NCBI GenBank assembly: GCA_037892935.1
Contig: JAYXKI010000001.1
Coordinates: 2,542,001 to 2,606,000, forward strand
Origin: Phlebopus portentosus
Lineage: Eukaryota; Basidiomycota; Agaricomycetes; Boletales; Boletinellaceae
Direction of reading: 5' to 3'
Length of the DNA stretch: 64,000 nt
The notes under the pieces are model-generated. The model was not told the origin of the DNA, searched no databases, and saw only the letters and a program-made list of their open reading frames with translations. Of the stretch, positions 45,462 through 57,296 are shown one piece after another. A program made the position numbers and the translations under genes. Position 1 is the first letter of the stretch, and each line of letters opens with the position of its first letter.

Positions 45462-46939
45462 ATGAATCCCTTAATGGTTGGTTCTGGTCCCGCTGAGGCT
45501 CCGGTGCGTCATTACCTTCCCCCAAGAAGGCTCTTCTTCTCTATCGCGATTGGCGTTCATTAACCGATCTCTTTCCTAACCTCAGAGGCGTGCTCATCTT
45601 TACGTCGGAAACCTTAGTCCCCGTGTCACAGAGTACATGCTCACAGAGATCTTCGCCGTTGCTGGTCCAGTTCAGCATGTCAAAATCATTCCCGATCGCA
45701 ACTATCAGCATGGTGGTCTCAACTACGGATTCGTCGAGTACTTGGACATGCGTTCCGCTGAGACTGCTCTGCAGACTCTCAACGGAAGGAAAATATTCGA
45801 GACAGAGATCCGTGTCAACTGGGCTTATCAAGGCAGCGCCGCAAAGGAGGACACCTCTGGCCACTATCATGTCTTCGTCGGCGACCTCTCTCCGGAGGTC
45901 AATGATGCCGTTCTCGCCAAGGCATTCGCCGCCTTCGGCAGCCTTTCCGATGCTAGAGTCATGTGGGATATGAACTCTGGCAAGTCCCGCGGTTACGGTT
46001 TCCTCGCCTTCCGCGACAAAACAGACGCTGAGCAGGCCATCGCGACGATGAACGGCGAATGGCTTGGCTCGCGTGCAATTCGCGTCAACTGGGCTAACCA
46101 AAAGACTCAGGGTGCTGCCGTTCGCCCCACCAATACTGGTACTGCTCCAGCGCCCATTAACTTTCAGGGTGGTCCGCTTTCGTACGAGCAGGTGGTCCAG
46201 CAGACACCCGCTTACAATTCCACGGTCTACGTCGGAAACCTTGTGCCTTACGCCACGCAGGCCGATTTGATCCCGCTCTTCCAGTCAATTGGGTATTTGT
46301 CCGAAATTCGCATGCAGGCAGATCGCGGTTTTGCCTTCGTAAAGCTAGATACACACGAGAATGCTGCGATGGCGATCATTCAACTTCAAGGCCAAATGGT
46401 ACACGGAAGGCCGATCAAATGTAGTTGGGGTAAGGACCGTGCAGACGGAGGAACTGTGCAGCCTACTGCCGCTGCTATCAGTCCGAGCCCTGCAACAAGT
46501 CCCTATGGAAATGTCGTGAGTCTTTCCCATGCTATCAATCTCTCTCCAGATTCATTAATTACCGTCCAAGGACGTACAGAGTGCTGCACCGTACGGTATG
46601 CCGCAAGCAAATACCTATGGTCAGTATGGATTCCCTGGTTATCCTGGCTTCGGTGCGGCTGGCGCCGCGGGTACTGCGCCCGGTATGCCTGCACCAGCGA
46701 GTGGTGCTGCCGCTGGTGCCGCAGCGGGTGCTACTGCTGCTCCGGGAGCTGATGCCAGCGCCGCACAAGGTGCACAAGCACAATGGGGCAGCAACCCTAG
46801 CCAATATTACAATTATTGGGGTGGTTCGCAATAACTCACTTGCTACTTCTCTCCGTGCTATTTCTCACTTGGTTCCATTACAGGTTACTACGGACAGCCC
46901 ACTGCGGCCGGTCAAGCTGATGCTAACCAGACTTCTTGA
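45462..46939 (+). CDS. pub1: Pub1/TIA-1-like RNA-binding protein with three RRMs
   Basis: Three RNA recognition motifs are present. RRM1 has AHLYVGNLSPRVTEYMLTEI and LNYGFVEYLDMRSAETALQ. RRM2 has YHVFVGDLSPEVNDAVLAKA and SRGYGFLAFRDKTDAEQAIA. RRM3 has NSTVYVGNLVPYATQADLIP and DRGFAFVKLDTHENAAM. Each keeps the RNP1 and RNP2 aromatic residues. The spacing and the IRVNWA links after RRM1 and RRM2 match Pub1/Nam8/TIA-1 proteins, which bind U-rich RNA and take part in stress granules, mRNA stability or splicing. The C-terminus is Ala/Gly/Pro/Gln-rich and prion-like. Introns lie after MNPLMVGSGPAEAP and near 46516-46574. The last intron is optional: retention ends the protein at WGGSQ (46834), splicing gives YYGQPTAAGQADANQTS to 46939. 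Confidence 0.92.
46824..46883 (+). other. Candidate optional 60-base terminal intron of the RRM gene
   Basis: A strong acceptor (TTCCATTACAG at 46873-46883) is followed by an open frame encoding GYYGQPTAAGQ, which continues the Tyr/Gly/Gln-rich tail. Possible donors are GTTCGC at 46824 or GTGGTT at 46821; neither is consensus. Retention meets TAA at 46832-46834. Seen in sequence; use of the intron is inferred. Confidence 0.45.
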
Positions 46940-47527
46940 ACCTGCGCATGTCTCGATTGACTCGTTCTACTCACAGTCGTTTCCCCAATGCACTGCCTGA
47001 CAAAATGTTTATAAGTGACAAGTTGTAGTTTCCTTTTTTTTCTTTTCTTTACTCTCGTCTCTTTTTTCTTTATTTTCGTCCACATATCGGCTCTCGCGAC
47101 TCTCGAGCACATCAGTCTGTATTGGTGCCTGCCGTTAAGTATCCATGAGTCTGTTATCTTGCTGTTTTATTCACATCTCTTTCCGTCTGATGAGTTACTA
47201 CTCTACTGATTTTTTCTTTTCCATGTCTCTCCCCCACTTCTTTCTCTTCTTATTATGGTCCCTTTTATCGAGAAAGATGTTTCAATAAAAGTGGTGTAGT
47301 CTTTGCACTAAGCACTAAAATGGACACGCAAAACCGAAGAATTATTGCTGGCGAGCTGCCACAACCCAGAGATCCCCGAATATTCAGAAGCAGAGTGAAA
47401 AAGCAGGAGGAAGTGCAAGAACGACGATGCGGATATATGTATGCGGAAGAAGGGGGTATACCGAAGAATTGTAGAGTCTGCTTTTCTATGTTGGGGAAGC
47501 AACGCAGACTCTACTCATCGTCCACTT
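46940..47527. other. Convergent intergenic region between the RRM gene and atg16
   Basis: 588 bases without a supported gene: T-rich 3' flank of the RRM gene (47030-47085) and the 3' flank of atg16. Open frames seen on the plus strand from 47320 are antisense to atg16 or unsupported. Confidence 0.5.
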
Positions 47528-48545
47528 TTAGCCATTCGGACTCAGATTCGCCGCCGGTTCCGGCTGAGACTTGGTCCCATTCTTCGTCTGCCCCGTTCTC
47601 CGATCGCCATTCGCACTCCCGTTTCCCGACTGGACGACGTCTTGCTGATCGTCCCCGCTCACAGAGCTTGGGGGAACCGAGTTTTTCTCTCGCCAGCTGA
47701 GCACGGACTGATGTCGCGAGCGCATGTCCTCGTAGAAGTCGTTCGCTTCGTTCATCCTGTTTACCTCTGCTTGCTTTGCGTCCAGCCAGCGCTGCAGGAG
47801 CTTGGCGTTGTCTCGACTTAATTGAGTGTTTCGCTCTTCTATTTGACCAAGCTCGAGTTGGAGGGTGTTGATCTCATCATGTAAGATCTAATAATGACTT
47901 GCATTAGCGAGACACTCTTCGATTGTTCGCAATATGTAATACGAACCTGAGCCGTTCTATCCTTCTCGGCCATTAGCTCGTTATGTTGATCGACCTTTCT
48001 TCGCAGCACAGTGACTTCTTCTCTGCAGCGTCGTAGATTTTCTGATTCTGTACGCGCCAGCTCTTCCTTTTCCCGAAGTGTCTCTGTCATGGCGAGTAAT
48101 CGTTGAGCATTCTGGCCCTGTGTCTTGTACACAGTAGCAAGTTCATCACGTAGAGTAGATATTTGCTGTTCTAGCGATGTGACATATGCTACTCGTACGG
48201 GGTTGCTGAAATGATCATGCCGTCAACAACAAGAAACGTATTGCGGGATTCACACATGCGTACTCGTCTGCTCCAGGTACAAAGACCGTAGAAGAATTGG
48301 GATTTGATCGAACGGTTCCAACTGCCTTGAGAAGCGATGCATTACGCTCCTTAAGCAACTTTGTTTGCTGTGCAAGTCGACGGTCTATGCAGAAAAAGAA
48401 TCCAAGGTGAGCGGACGCCGCGTGTTTCGTGCGACCAAGAGTAACGACACGAACATTGGTCAATGATTGGCGCAAAAGCGACATCTCTGCTGTTCCGCTC
48501 TACTAGTCGCTGTCGTAGAATTTCTTGCCACGAAGCCTCTGCCAT
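47528..48545 (-). CDS. atg16: Autophagy protein Atg16 (short fungal form)
   Basis: Atg16 dimerises and holds Atg5-Atg12 at the phagophore, where the complex promotes lipidation of Atg8. The start MAEASWQEILRQRLVERNSR is the Atg5-binding helix. Then come YRRLAQQTKLLKERNASLLK and a long coiled coil (AYVTSLEQQISTLRDELATV, REKEELARTESENLRRCREE, VTVLRRKVDQHNELMAEKDR). After an intron, ILHDEINTLQLELGQIEERN and LLQRWLDAKQAEVNRMNEAN match the conserved Atg16 end of the coiled coil (WL, KQ and MNxAN pattern). The tail is Gln/Ser/Asn-rich. There is no WD40 propeller, as expected in fungi. ATG is at 48543-48545; about four introns. The gene is head-to-head with ypt7. Confidence 0.9.
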
Positions 48546-48806
48546 CGTACGCGTCTTTGTCGCGGTTGAGGACGAAGGGGGAGAGGGGAAAGAGTATTGC
48601 AGGTCGAGAAAAAACGTGCGTGCGATAGAGAGACATCGCATCGCCAGAATCGACGGAATACCCAGAAAAGGAAGTTGTACGTCAGCTGATGTGCGCTGAC
48701 CTCGTCACTAGTGGTAGCACTCCCTCAGTTCAGGAAGTGCACGCACTTCTTGTCTGTCACGCATCCTTCTTTCAACACTTACCCCGTCCTTGTATCTTTT
48801 ATCAGT

Positions 48807-49772
<966 letters not shown>

Positions 49773-50124
49773 CTCGCTAGACTACCAATGCTGTTTACTT
49801 CTGTGTCCATCCATCCATACGTCCGTCATGCCCCTGCCCCTCTGTTCCATTCGCGTTCAACACTTTTACGAGCAACATTTGTTTATTCGTCATGTCCATC
49901 CACCACTTTCAGACATTCTCTGCTGTTACTTCTGCTTCAATATTCCCTCCCTCTCTGTACGCTTGTCCATACTTAATCGCGAATGACAGTATGTTAATGG
50001 TGATGTTGTGAATTTTTGAGGATAAAGGGATCTTTTCTCCTCTTTCCTGTTGTTCATCCATCCGATTCCTCTACATATATTGGTGAAATAAGTCTAAATA
50101 TCCAAGCTACCAATACCTTCCCTC
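49773..50124. other. Convergent intergenic region between ypt7 and the aminotransferase
   Basis: 352 bases of 3' flanking sequence, rich in CCATCCAT and TCC motifs, with no supported gene. Confidence 0.5.
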
Positions 50125-51897
50125 CTAAGATTCGCAAACGGTCACACTCCACTCGCTCGGAATAGTCCCAAGCTGTCTCCCAACAAGCTCCTTCCAAAGT
50201 ACCCTCGACACAGGCCCCATCCCATCCGGATCAGTCGGGATATGTACGTCCCCTCCTAAATAGCCAATCCTATCAACAGGAGATATAATCGCCGCCGTGC
50301 CTGTACCGAAAAGTTCGACAAGCTGGCCCTTGTCAGCCGCAGCCTTGACCTCACCCATCGTTACGGGCCGTTCGGAGACGACGAGATTGTCAGGGAGGTC
50401 GGTGAGCTTGGACTTCCCTGAGATGTGTTCTCGCGCGAGAGCGAGGACGGAGTCTCGTGTGACGCCTGGAAGGATCATGCCGTCCAGCGGTGCGGTGACG
50501 AGTTCAATGTCTACAACGTCCATTATTATCATTATTGCTCAGCGTAACTTCGGTAAGCATAGCTTACAGCCGTTATCCTTCTTGAAGACTACAAACAAAT
50601 TCATCGTGCCGACCTTGACAAGTCGTCAGTAACTATTCCATTCCAGGACTTGTAGTTCTAGTAAATACCTCAGTGAGATAATGCTCAGGCCCGTGCAACC
50701 ACAAATTCTGCGCGTATCCCTTCTTTGCTGCAATTTTCTGCGGGACAACACCAGGTGCATAGTTCGCGCCCAGTTTATATCCACCCGTACCTTTGTTCAT
50801 CGCAAAGAAAAATTAATCACGGAAGTACGAGACTGTAGTATTGGGAAACGATGTACCTCCAGGAGCAGCGCGAATATATTCCGTCGTGCCGTACAGAGCA
50901 ATGGGTTTGAATCCTTGAGGATAGTACGGACCTACGGGACTGCAGATGACGAAGAGAAGCGCTTCGTTTGGCGGACCAACACCGATAGCTCTCTGTGTTC
51001 CGACTGCGGAAAAGTATCGGATATCAACGTCAGTACATCAAGTGAATATGCAGTCTTACTGAGTGTGGGTCGGATGTATAGACTGTACCCAGGCTCCTGG
51101 GGAATCCAGTGCTTGTCGACGCGAATGAGCTCCTTGATGAGCTCGAGTAACGCATCCCCGTTGAACGTCTACAATCTCATCACCAAGCCAAGTCAGTTGA
51201 CCTCATACAATGAAAAACCAGCCACTTGGTCACGCACCGGAAGAGCTAACCGCTGAGCGCTAACGTTCATGCGCTTCATGTTCATGTCCGGACGGAACAT
51301 GGTGACTTTGCCGTTCTTGTCGCGATAGGCTTTCATCCCTTCGAACAAGGTCTGTGCGTAATGGAATACGGTGCAACTTGGATCCAGCTGTAGAGGACCG
51401 TCTGGAAAGTAGGGCAACAATAAATTCAACACGATGAGTTATGAACTTGGAAATGACTTGAGCTTACACGGTTGGATTTTGGGAGCATCCCATCCACTAT
51501 TTGCAGACCACGGAATAGTAAGCATGTGGTCAGTCTACCACGGAATTCAGGCTAAAGAAAACGAAAGTCAACTACTAATGCAACTTACGAAGACCTGGCC
51601 GAAGACCAAGCTTGAGGAAGGCGGAGGTGGTCGCGGATCGGTGTTTTTGATAAATTTTAATCGAGCAGGCTATAGTATTTATCGTTACATTCAGATTCAG
51701 GGTAACTTCAGTGGATAAGGACAAGGACCATTCACCTCAATGTCGGGAAGGGACGTGAGCTCGCCCGTCATGGGATCCCGCGTAACATCTGCAGCATAAC
51801 GCACAGCTGAGAATCTGAGAAATCTATTGCACAGTGACGAAGAAGAACGAGCTATCGATGGTGCACGACGCGCTGCACGAAAAACGGCGAGCGCCAT
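50125..51897 (-). CDS. bat1: Branched-chain-amino-acid aminotransferase, probably mitochondrial
   Basis: This PLP enzyme interconverts leucine, isoleucine and valine with their 2-oxo acids. The N-terminus MALAVFRAARRAPSIARSSS is Arg/Ala/Ser-rich without acidic residues, a likely mitochondrial presequence. Fold-type IV blocks follow: FGQVFTDHML with WDAPKIQPYGPLQLDPSCTV, FHYAQTLFEGMKAYRDKNG, MFRPDMNMKRMNVSAQRLAL, YIRPTLIGTQRAIGV, and LGANYAPGVVPQKIAAKKGY, which contains the PLP-binding lysine. NLWLHGPEHYLTEVGTMNLF, PLDGMILPGVTRDSVLALAR and LFGTGTAAIISPVDRIGY are also present. About eight introns are present. It diverges from the lactonase gene with 451 bases between start codons. Confidence 0.93.
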
Positions 51898-52348
51898 TCT
51901 GGTCCCAGATAGTCCAGTAAAGTAATAATGAACGAGGACTGAGGCACTGGGATTGCGAGTGACTCGGACGTTAAATTAGCAACGACCATACTCGGCCGAT
52001 AAACGATCGACGCTGCCGTTCGGGCCGGGACTCGGAAGGGCTGATGTCGGTGATCAAACGAGCTATGAGTAGCAACCTGACCGAGAAATTTTCATTTCAT
52101 TTGATACTCGATCTTACTGATGTGAACTACTTTCGAAGCTGGAAGACCTATAGATGGCGATGGCAGTATTTTTAAATACCAAATATGGCAATGAAAATGG
52201 GCTATGACGAAATTGTCTGGTCGATCACGATGAGCTCATCCGCGTGCGACACAAGCGACAGATTGAGAGTAGAGTTCAAAGCGAGTCCGTCTTTAGTCTC
52301 ACTCACTATCATTGTCCGGAACCATCATCCTCTCGTCATTTCTTAGCC
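51898..52348. other. Divergent promoter region between bat1 and the lactonase gene
   Basis: 451 bases without a gene, serving as the shared upstream region of two metabolic genes. A G/C-rich cluster with CGATCGACG near 52006-52014 was noted, but no specific factor site is assigned. Confidence 0.5.
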
Positions 52349-53188
52349 ATGGTCTTTGGCCCACCCCAAGATCCTATCTTGTACTCCTTCCCTTCTCCCA
52401 ACAATCTTATCGACGCCCTCGCCAGTTTCGTCATAAAAGTTCAGAAGGACTCGATTGAGAAAAAGGGCCGGTTTACTATTGCTCTCTCAGGAGGATCGCT
52501 CCCAAAGCAACTCAATAGCCTTATCGGCAAGCCTGGTTTGAAGTGGGATCTCTGGTCTGTATCTTCATCAGTTTGTATCGAAGAATTTCGTACTGATGTT
52601 CTAGTTACACGCATATAGGCATGTATACTACGCCGACGAACGTGCCGTCCCGCTTGACCACCCCGACTCAAACCACAAGCTTTGCTCCGACGTCTTCTAC
52701 TCCAAAGTTCCCATCCCGGTACAGAATATCCACCCGATTGACCCCAACTATCTCGACGACCTGGACGAGCTCTCAGATGCATACGAGCAAGAGTTGATCC
52801 GCGAATTCGCCATGAAAGATTCCGCGCGCTACCCAGTCTTCGATCTTATCCTCCTCGGCATGGGTCCGGACGGGCACACCGCGTCGCTTTTTCCGGGACA
52901 CGAGCTTTTGTCCGAGGAGGATCGCTGGGTGGCGTGGATTGATGACGCGCCCAAGCCGCCCCCGAGACGCATCACGCTCACGTACCTCGTCATCAATCAC
53001 GCTGCGCGCGTCGCGTTTGTTGCTGCAGGCGCAGAAAAAGCTGATACCTTACACACTGTACTCGATAAGCCCGAGGAGGGACTCCCCGCTTCGCGTGTTC
53101 GCCCCGCCTCTCCTGGTCAGGTATTTTGTTCGTGGACGATGCCGCCAGTTCGAAGGTTCAATACCAGCGTGCCCAATTCAAGCTTTGA
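52349..53188 (+). CDS. 6-phosphogluconolactonase with an apparent one-base frameshift near the C-terminus
   Basis: The enzyme hydrolyses 6-phosphogluconolactone to 6-phosphogluconate, the second step of the oxidative pentose phosphate pathway. Blocks seen are FTIALSGGSLPKQLNSLIG, an intron after KWDLW, HVYYADERAVPLDHPDSNHK, FDLILLGMGPDGHTASLFPG and RRITLTYLVINHAARVAFVA. The frame runs to SRVRPASPGQVF near 53127. After that the homologous ending FVDDAASSKVQYQRAQFKL, stopping at TGA 53186-53188, continues in a different frame, as if one G were missing from a TTTTGG run. No intron explains this. If read unshifted the protein instead ends at 53315 with unrelated residues. The likeliest cause is a base-call error; a true mutation is possible. 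Confidence 0.88.
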
Positions 53189-53555
53189 GGGTAACTGTTC
53201 CTCATATGATCTTATGAAAATTTTATTTTCGCTAGTTCTTCAGTCCTCCCTTCCTTCTTGCGACCCCATAGACGTATTAGCTTCTTTCTATGGGGATCTG
53301 TATACTGTACGCTAGTCTCGTTGCACCAGAAGAAATCCAGCTCCTGTTTTGTCCCTAGTGGTTATTTATGAGACTCGCGGTACTTTTACATCTTAGCACG
53401 CTGCACTCGATTGACTACTTTGTTCTGTGAATGAAAGACCATTTAGTCATGTCTATGTAGACAAGTCCGTAACCAGATAATACAAGCTTAATCGTTTCTG
53501 AACCGATACAGATCCAAGGTATACAATTATGCTTCCACTGGTATCGAATCCAGTT
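53189..53555. other. Convergent intergenic region
   Basis: 367 bases of 3' flanking sequence between the lactonase and the one-pass membrane protein gene; no supported gene. Confidence 0.5.
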
Positions 53556-55012
53556 TTACTCTTCTGAAATCTTTGGCTCTGGTGGCTTTAACGACAAGTT
53601 ACTCGGCAACGATCTCTTCAGAATCGTAGAATCGCTGGCCAATCCGCGAAGAGTACCGTTCCCGGTTATCGAATCTGATAGTGCCAATATGGGCGACGGT
53701 GAAGGTGAGGAAGATGAAGGGGAGCTGTTTGGATTGGTGTAAATCGACGGGACGCGCGGCACGGGAGGGAGTTCGGACAAGTCAACGGAGGGCATGGTTC
53801 GCGTTGCTCGCGACTGCGACGAGACGGATGAGGAGCGAGTGGAATAGAGAGTCAGATTAGAAGGAACGTTTGAGTTGCCATTTGCTGTGAAGCTTGAGAC
53901 CGAAGAGACTGAGACTCGTCTGGTTTGTCTACCTCGAGGTACTGAAAAAGGGGGATGAATAAATTTTTGGAGCTGAGTTTGAGTAACATACCTGACTGAG
54001 ACTCTGAACTGACAGTTCGATGTCGCCTCTCTCCCTCCTTGATTGAGTGGTGATGTGCAGTAACCGGATCTGTGTTTTCCCGACCGACTCTTAGCCAAGG
54101 ATCGCAAACACTCTGTCGGGAACTCAATCCATAACCCGCATAACTATTCCTTTCGTTTAGGTCATGCAAATATGACGAATCGCGTTGAGTCGGCGCGGCT
54201 AGGGGCGCAGGTAAAACAATTTCCACTCGACTAAATGGCTTATGAGGTGGACCGCGGACAGTCGACTGTGTGCGCGTGCTACGCATGCTCCGAGTCGTCT
54301 GGATTGTCGATACCGAAGCGGCCACAGATACACGCCGAGAATGCACTCCGCTCATTCGGGGAGAAGAGTTTAGAAGAGGGGGAGGCGTTCCATGAGAACT
54401 AATGGTCTGATCGTCAGACAAAGGATCGACGGGGAAGGCCGTGATGCTTTGGTGTCGCTGCGGAGGGTATGAGGTAATGTCCGACTCCTCCGTTGATGAA
54501 TTTAGCGAGAGCTGCGCTAACGACCGGTCACTGCTTGTCCCCTGCGAGGCAAAAAAGGATGGTTGTGGGGGCACAAGCTGCCCGTCCGCCTGAGGTGTCG
54601 ACGCACGTGTGATTGGGCTGGATGGCTGCTTCAAAGGCATTTCTTCCGTGTTTAATGTCGACCCACTATACTGCCTATAGATATTTCTAGCTCGTCCAGA
54701 TGCATCTACGTGCTGCATCATTAAAAAATCAGAGTCATAAATAGTAGGAGACGCGGATGTTGGCGTAGATAGATCCAACTTGCTCGAGCTGAAATTGGTC
54801 GTGCTTGCGTTTACACTGGGGTTAGCACTCCACGGAAGAGTGTGGAGTGCCGCGAGTGGACGCGCAGGGGGAAGTGGAACGGAGTTGCGTTGACGTCGAT
54901 GGCGAATACAGAGCCCTATTCTGAATACAAGAAAGATAACGATGAGTCCACCGACGCCAGCGCAGGCCGCGACTACTGCGATTGAGACGCCTGATTCAGA
55001 GGATTCGGACAT
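53556..55012 (-). CDS. Single-pass membrane protein with long Ser/Thr-rich cytosolic tail, unknown function
   Basis: The start MSESSESGVSIAVVAACAGV leads directly into one transmembrane helix ending IVIFLVFRIGLCI, followed by the basic stop-transfer RHRRQR. With a very short N-terminus the protein is likely a type III or signal-anchor protein with its 430-residue tail in the cytosol. The tail is Ser/Thr/Pro-rich with arginine patches such as RSMRSTRTQ, and resembles no family I know. One intron with a GTATGT donor and TTTTTCAG acceptor (about 53943-53994) joins VSSESQS to VPRGRQTRRVSV. The product ends PPEPKISEE. The ATG at 55010-55012 is preferred over frames further upstream because it places the helix at the N-terminus. 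It might be a sensor-like plasma membrane protein, but that is a guess. Confidence 0.7.
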
Positions 55013-55423
55013 CTCTTGAGCTTCTGATCGTGGATGGTTAAATGAGCGTAAGTCTTGTAAATGAGTGTGCAGGTGCGTGCGCCGACAAGGGCGACGCGAG
55101 AGAGATCTGCGCAAGGAGTGGGGAGGCGCGACGAACTAGAGAAAAGAGAGAAGAGAATATAAAAGTGGCCAGCTAACAACGAGCGGCAGCCAGGAGGAGG
55201 GATCGGAGAACTGATGAGGCGAACACTTTGACTATAAATAGCGATGCCGATCAATAGCGATCATTGGTGATCGACGGCATCGAAGCCTCTTCCTGAGCTG
55301 AGCGTGTTGAACTTTGTCAGACACGCTTCCCTCCGCACGTCGGACCGGCGTGAGGCTCCTCGTCTCCGTCGTTATCGCCTCTGCTAGGATCCTTGTCGCA
55401 CCCGAGCGAACTTGCCATTCACC
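55013..55423. other. Divergent promoter region between the one-pass membrane protein and PXA genes
   Basis: 411 bases without a supported gene; it contains a near-repeat GATCATTGGTGATCG around 55258-55272 with partial dyad symmetry. Confidence 0.45.
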
Positions 55424-57088
55424 ATGTCAAGTCTGCATTCCAAGTCCTCAACGAAACCATCCAGCATTCCTCTCTACCGGCGTCTCCTGTTTCCCGATCT
55501 TCCACCAACGGCGGCCGTGCCACCTGTACTCCCGCAAGCATCAGTACAGCTCAACACAGAGCTTTACGACCTCATCGCTCTAGCCTTGCGTGCGTATATC
55601 ACCCCATGGTGGAGTAAAATCACGCGTTATGACAATGAGTTTGTCCCACAAGTCGCGTGTGTCGTTGGTACGGTCATACGCGAGCTTGCAGCGAGGTTCG
55701 AAAAGGCCGACGTTGAGGGACTTCTCCTGAGAGCCGTTCCAGTTGTCGTGGCGCAGCACTATTCGGACTATCGGACAGCGGCCGCGAAAGTCGGTTCAGC
55801 GTACGCGAACGGCGGTGCAGCGACGTTACCGCAGCTCTTTCACCATCACCAGAGCCACATGGCCATTGACGCCGAAGGAAATGTTGATCCTACCTATATC
55901 CGGCATTTGATCGACCTCATCTTGCACGAGTGTCTGCCTGCTGAAGACCAGGGGTCCGATGCTGAGCGTGCGATAATCCGAGAAGTTATCGTGAAGGTTG
56001 TCATGCATGATACTATCCCGTTGCTCTCCCAGCCGTGGTTTATATATAAGCTCATACTGGACCAGTTAGCTTCCGGTCATGAGATGAGCTCAACCGCTCT
56101 GAAGGTTCGTTGGTGCAATGCAGTATGGAAGACTTTCAGTTTCAAAATTTCTGAACGTTATTCTTTTAGGCTAACGAGGCACCCCAAAAGCACGCTTCAA
56201 GTCCGTCTATACACAACGGAGTTGTTTTCGCTCTATCAATGGTTCAATATTTGTCTGGTCTTTGTTTGACGCTGATTCACTGGTATAAGCAACTAGTGAG
56301 TGTAGTAAAACGCGTAAACGCGTCCCAACAGCTTGCGAAACCGGACCAACGACGCGAGTTTACCCAAAGCTTGCTTAGCTGTTCATCGGTTATAATGAAT
56401 GCAAGAAGTCGCATGGCATCCAGTGTCCTTTTTGACGTCATGGAGTATTCGCTGAAGCTTGCTGAGGACTTCTCCGACAGGTATACTGAAGAAAACTTGG
56501 TAATCTGTTCTGATTTTTAATTTTTATTGTTTCTAGGTTCCTGGTTTACATGCTGCACACGTATGTAATGACGGAAGAACAGCTTATTACTATAGTAAAG
56601 CTGTCCAAGCAAACTCTGTTTCCCAACGGGTATCCTGGTCCTCCGTTGGTCATTCCAACCCCTGAAGAACAGGTTGTCATAAAGGAGCAACTCATTAAAG
56701 AAATCGAGACGTGTGCTCCGCGTAAGTTTGTACTTAAATACTGAATGTCCGGGGGGTGAACTGACAAATCAAATATATAGCACTTCTTTCAGGCCTTGCT
56801 TTAGGACCGGGATCAAGTAAGCACGAAAGCATAGCGGAAGCTCTTGAGCCTCTTTCGTCGACAGCCTGCAACGTGCACCTTGTGCTATTCCTTCTTGACC
56901 TGATTGTCCTCACGCTTTTTCCTGAGTTTGGCGTGGAAGGATCCGCGGAGAACGCGGCAGTAGTATCGGCAGAAGGAAGAGAAGGCAGCAGCAGTTCCAA
57001 GGTGACGTCGTCTGCGTCTGCGTCACCGTCACCGTCACCGTCACCGTCACCTGAGCCGGATAACGTGCGAGAGACATCTTTGGCGTGA
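55424..57088 (+). CDS. PXA-domain protein (Pxa1-like)
   Basis: The first exon encodes MSSLHSKSSTKPSSIPLYRR then LNTELYDLIALALRAYITPW, WWSKITRYDNEFVPQVACVV and IRELAARFEKADVEGLLLRA. This is followed by VDPTYIRHLIDLILHECLPA and EVIVKVVMHDTIPLLSQPWF. The helical pattern with WWxxIT matches the PXA (PX-associated) domain of sorting nexins and fission-yeast Pxa1. No PX or RGS domain follows. Later exons hold hydrophobic helices (GVVFALSMVQYLSGLCLTLI and NVHLVLFLLDLIVLTLFPEF) that could be membrane-associated, and the tail is a Ser-Pro hexanucleotide repeat (SPSPSPSPEP). The ATG at 55424 is the first in frame. Four or more introns are present. A role in endosomal or vacuolar membranes is inferred from the domain. 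Confidence 0.82.
57017..57050 (+). repeat. In-frame hexanucleotide repeat near the 3' end of the PXA gene
   Basis: GTCACC-type units repeat four to five times after imperfect GCGTCT copies and encode alternating Ser-Pro. Because the unit is six bases, length changes keep the frame. Confidence 0.75.
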
Positions 57089-57264
57089 AGGACAAGATCC
57101 GACGGATCGAACGGCAGATGACGTTCTTAGCTTGGATGCGGACCTTGAGATGACGAAGCACGGACGGAAATGGAAGTCGGTCACTTTAGAGAAGAAAAGC
57201 TTAAGCTTGTCCGTTTGGTATGCACACGTCATACCCCGCGAGACACGCTGCCTGCATCAAACTC

Positions 57265-57296
<32 letters not shown>

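Noticed and set aside
45541..46101. 186-codon open frame on the minus strand
   Set aside because: It is antisense to the first two RRMs of the Pub1-like gene, with no motif of its own.
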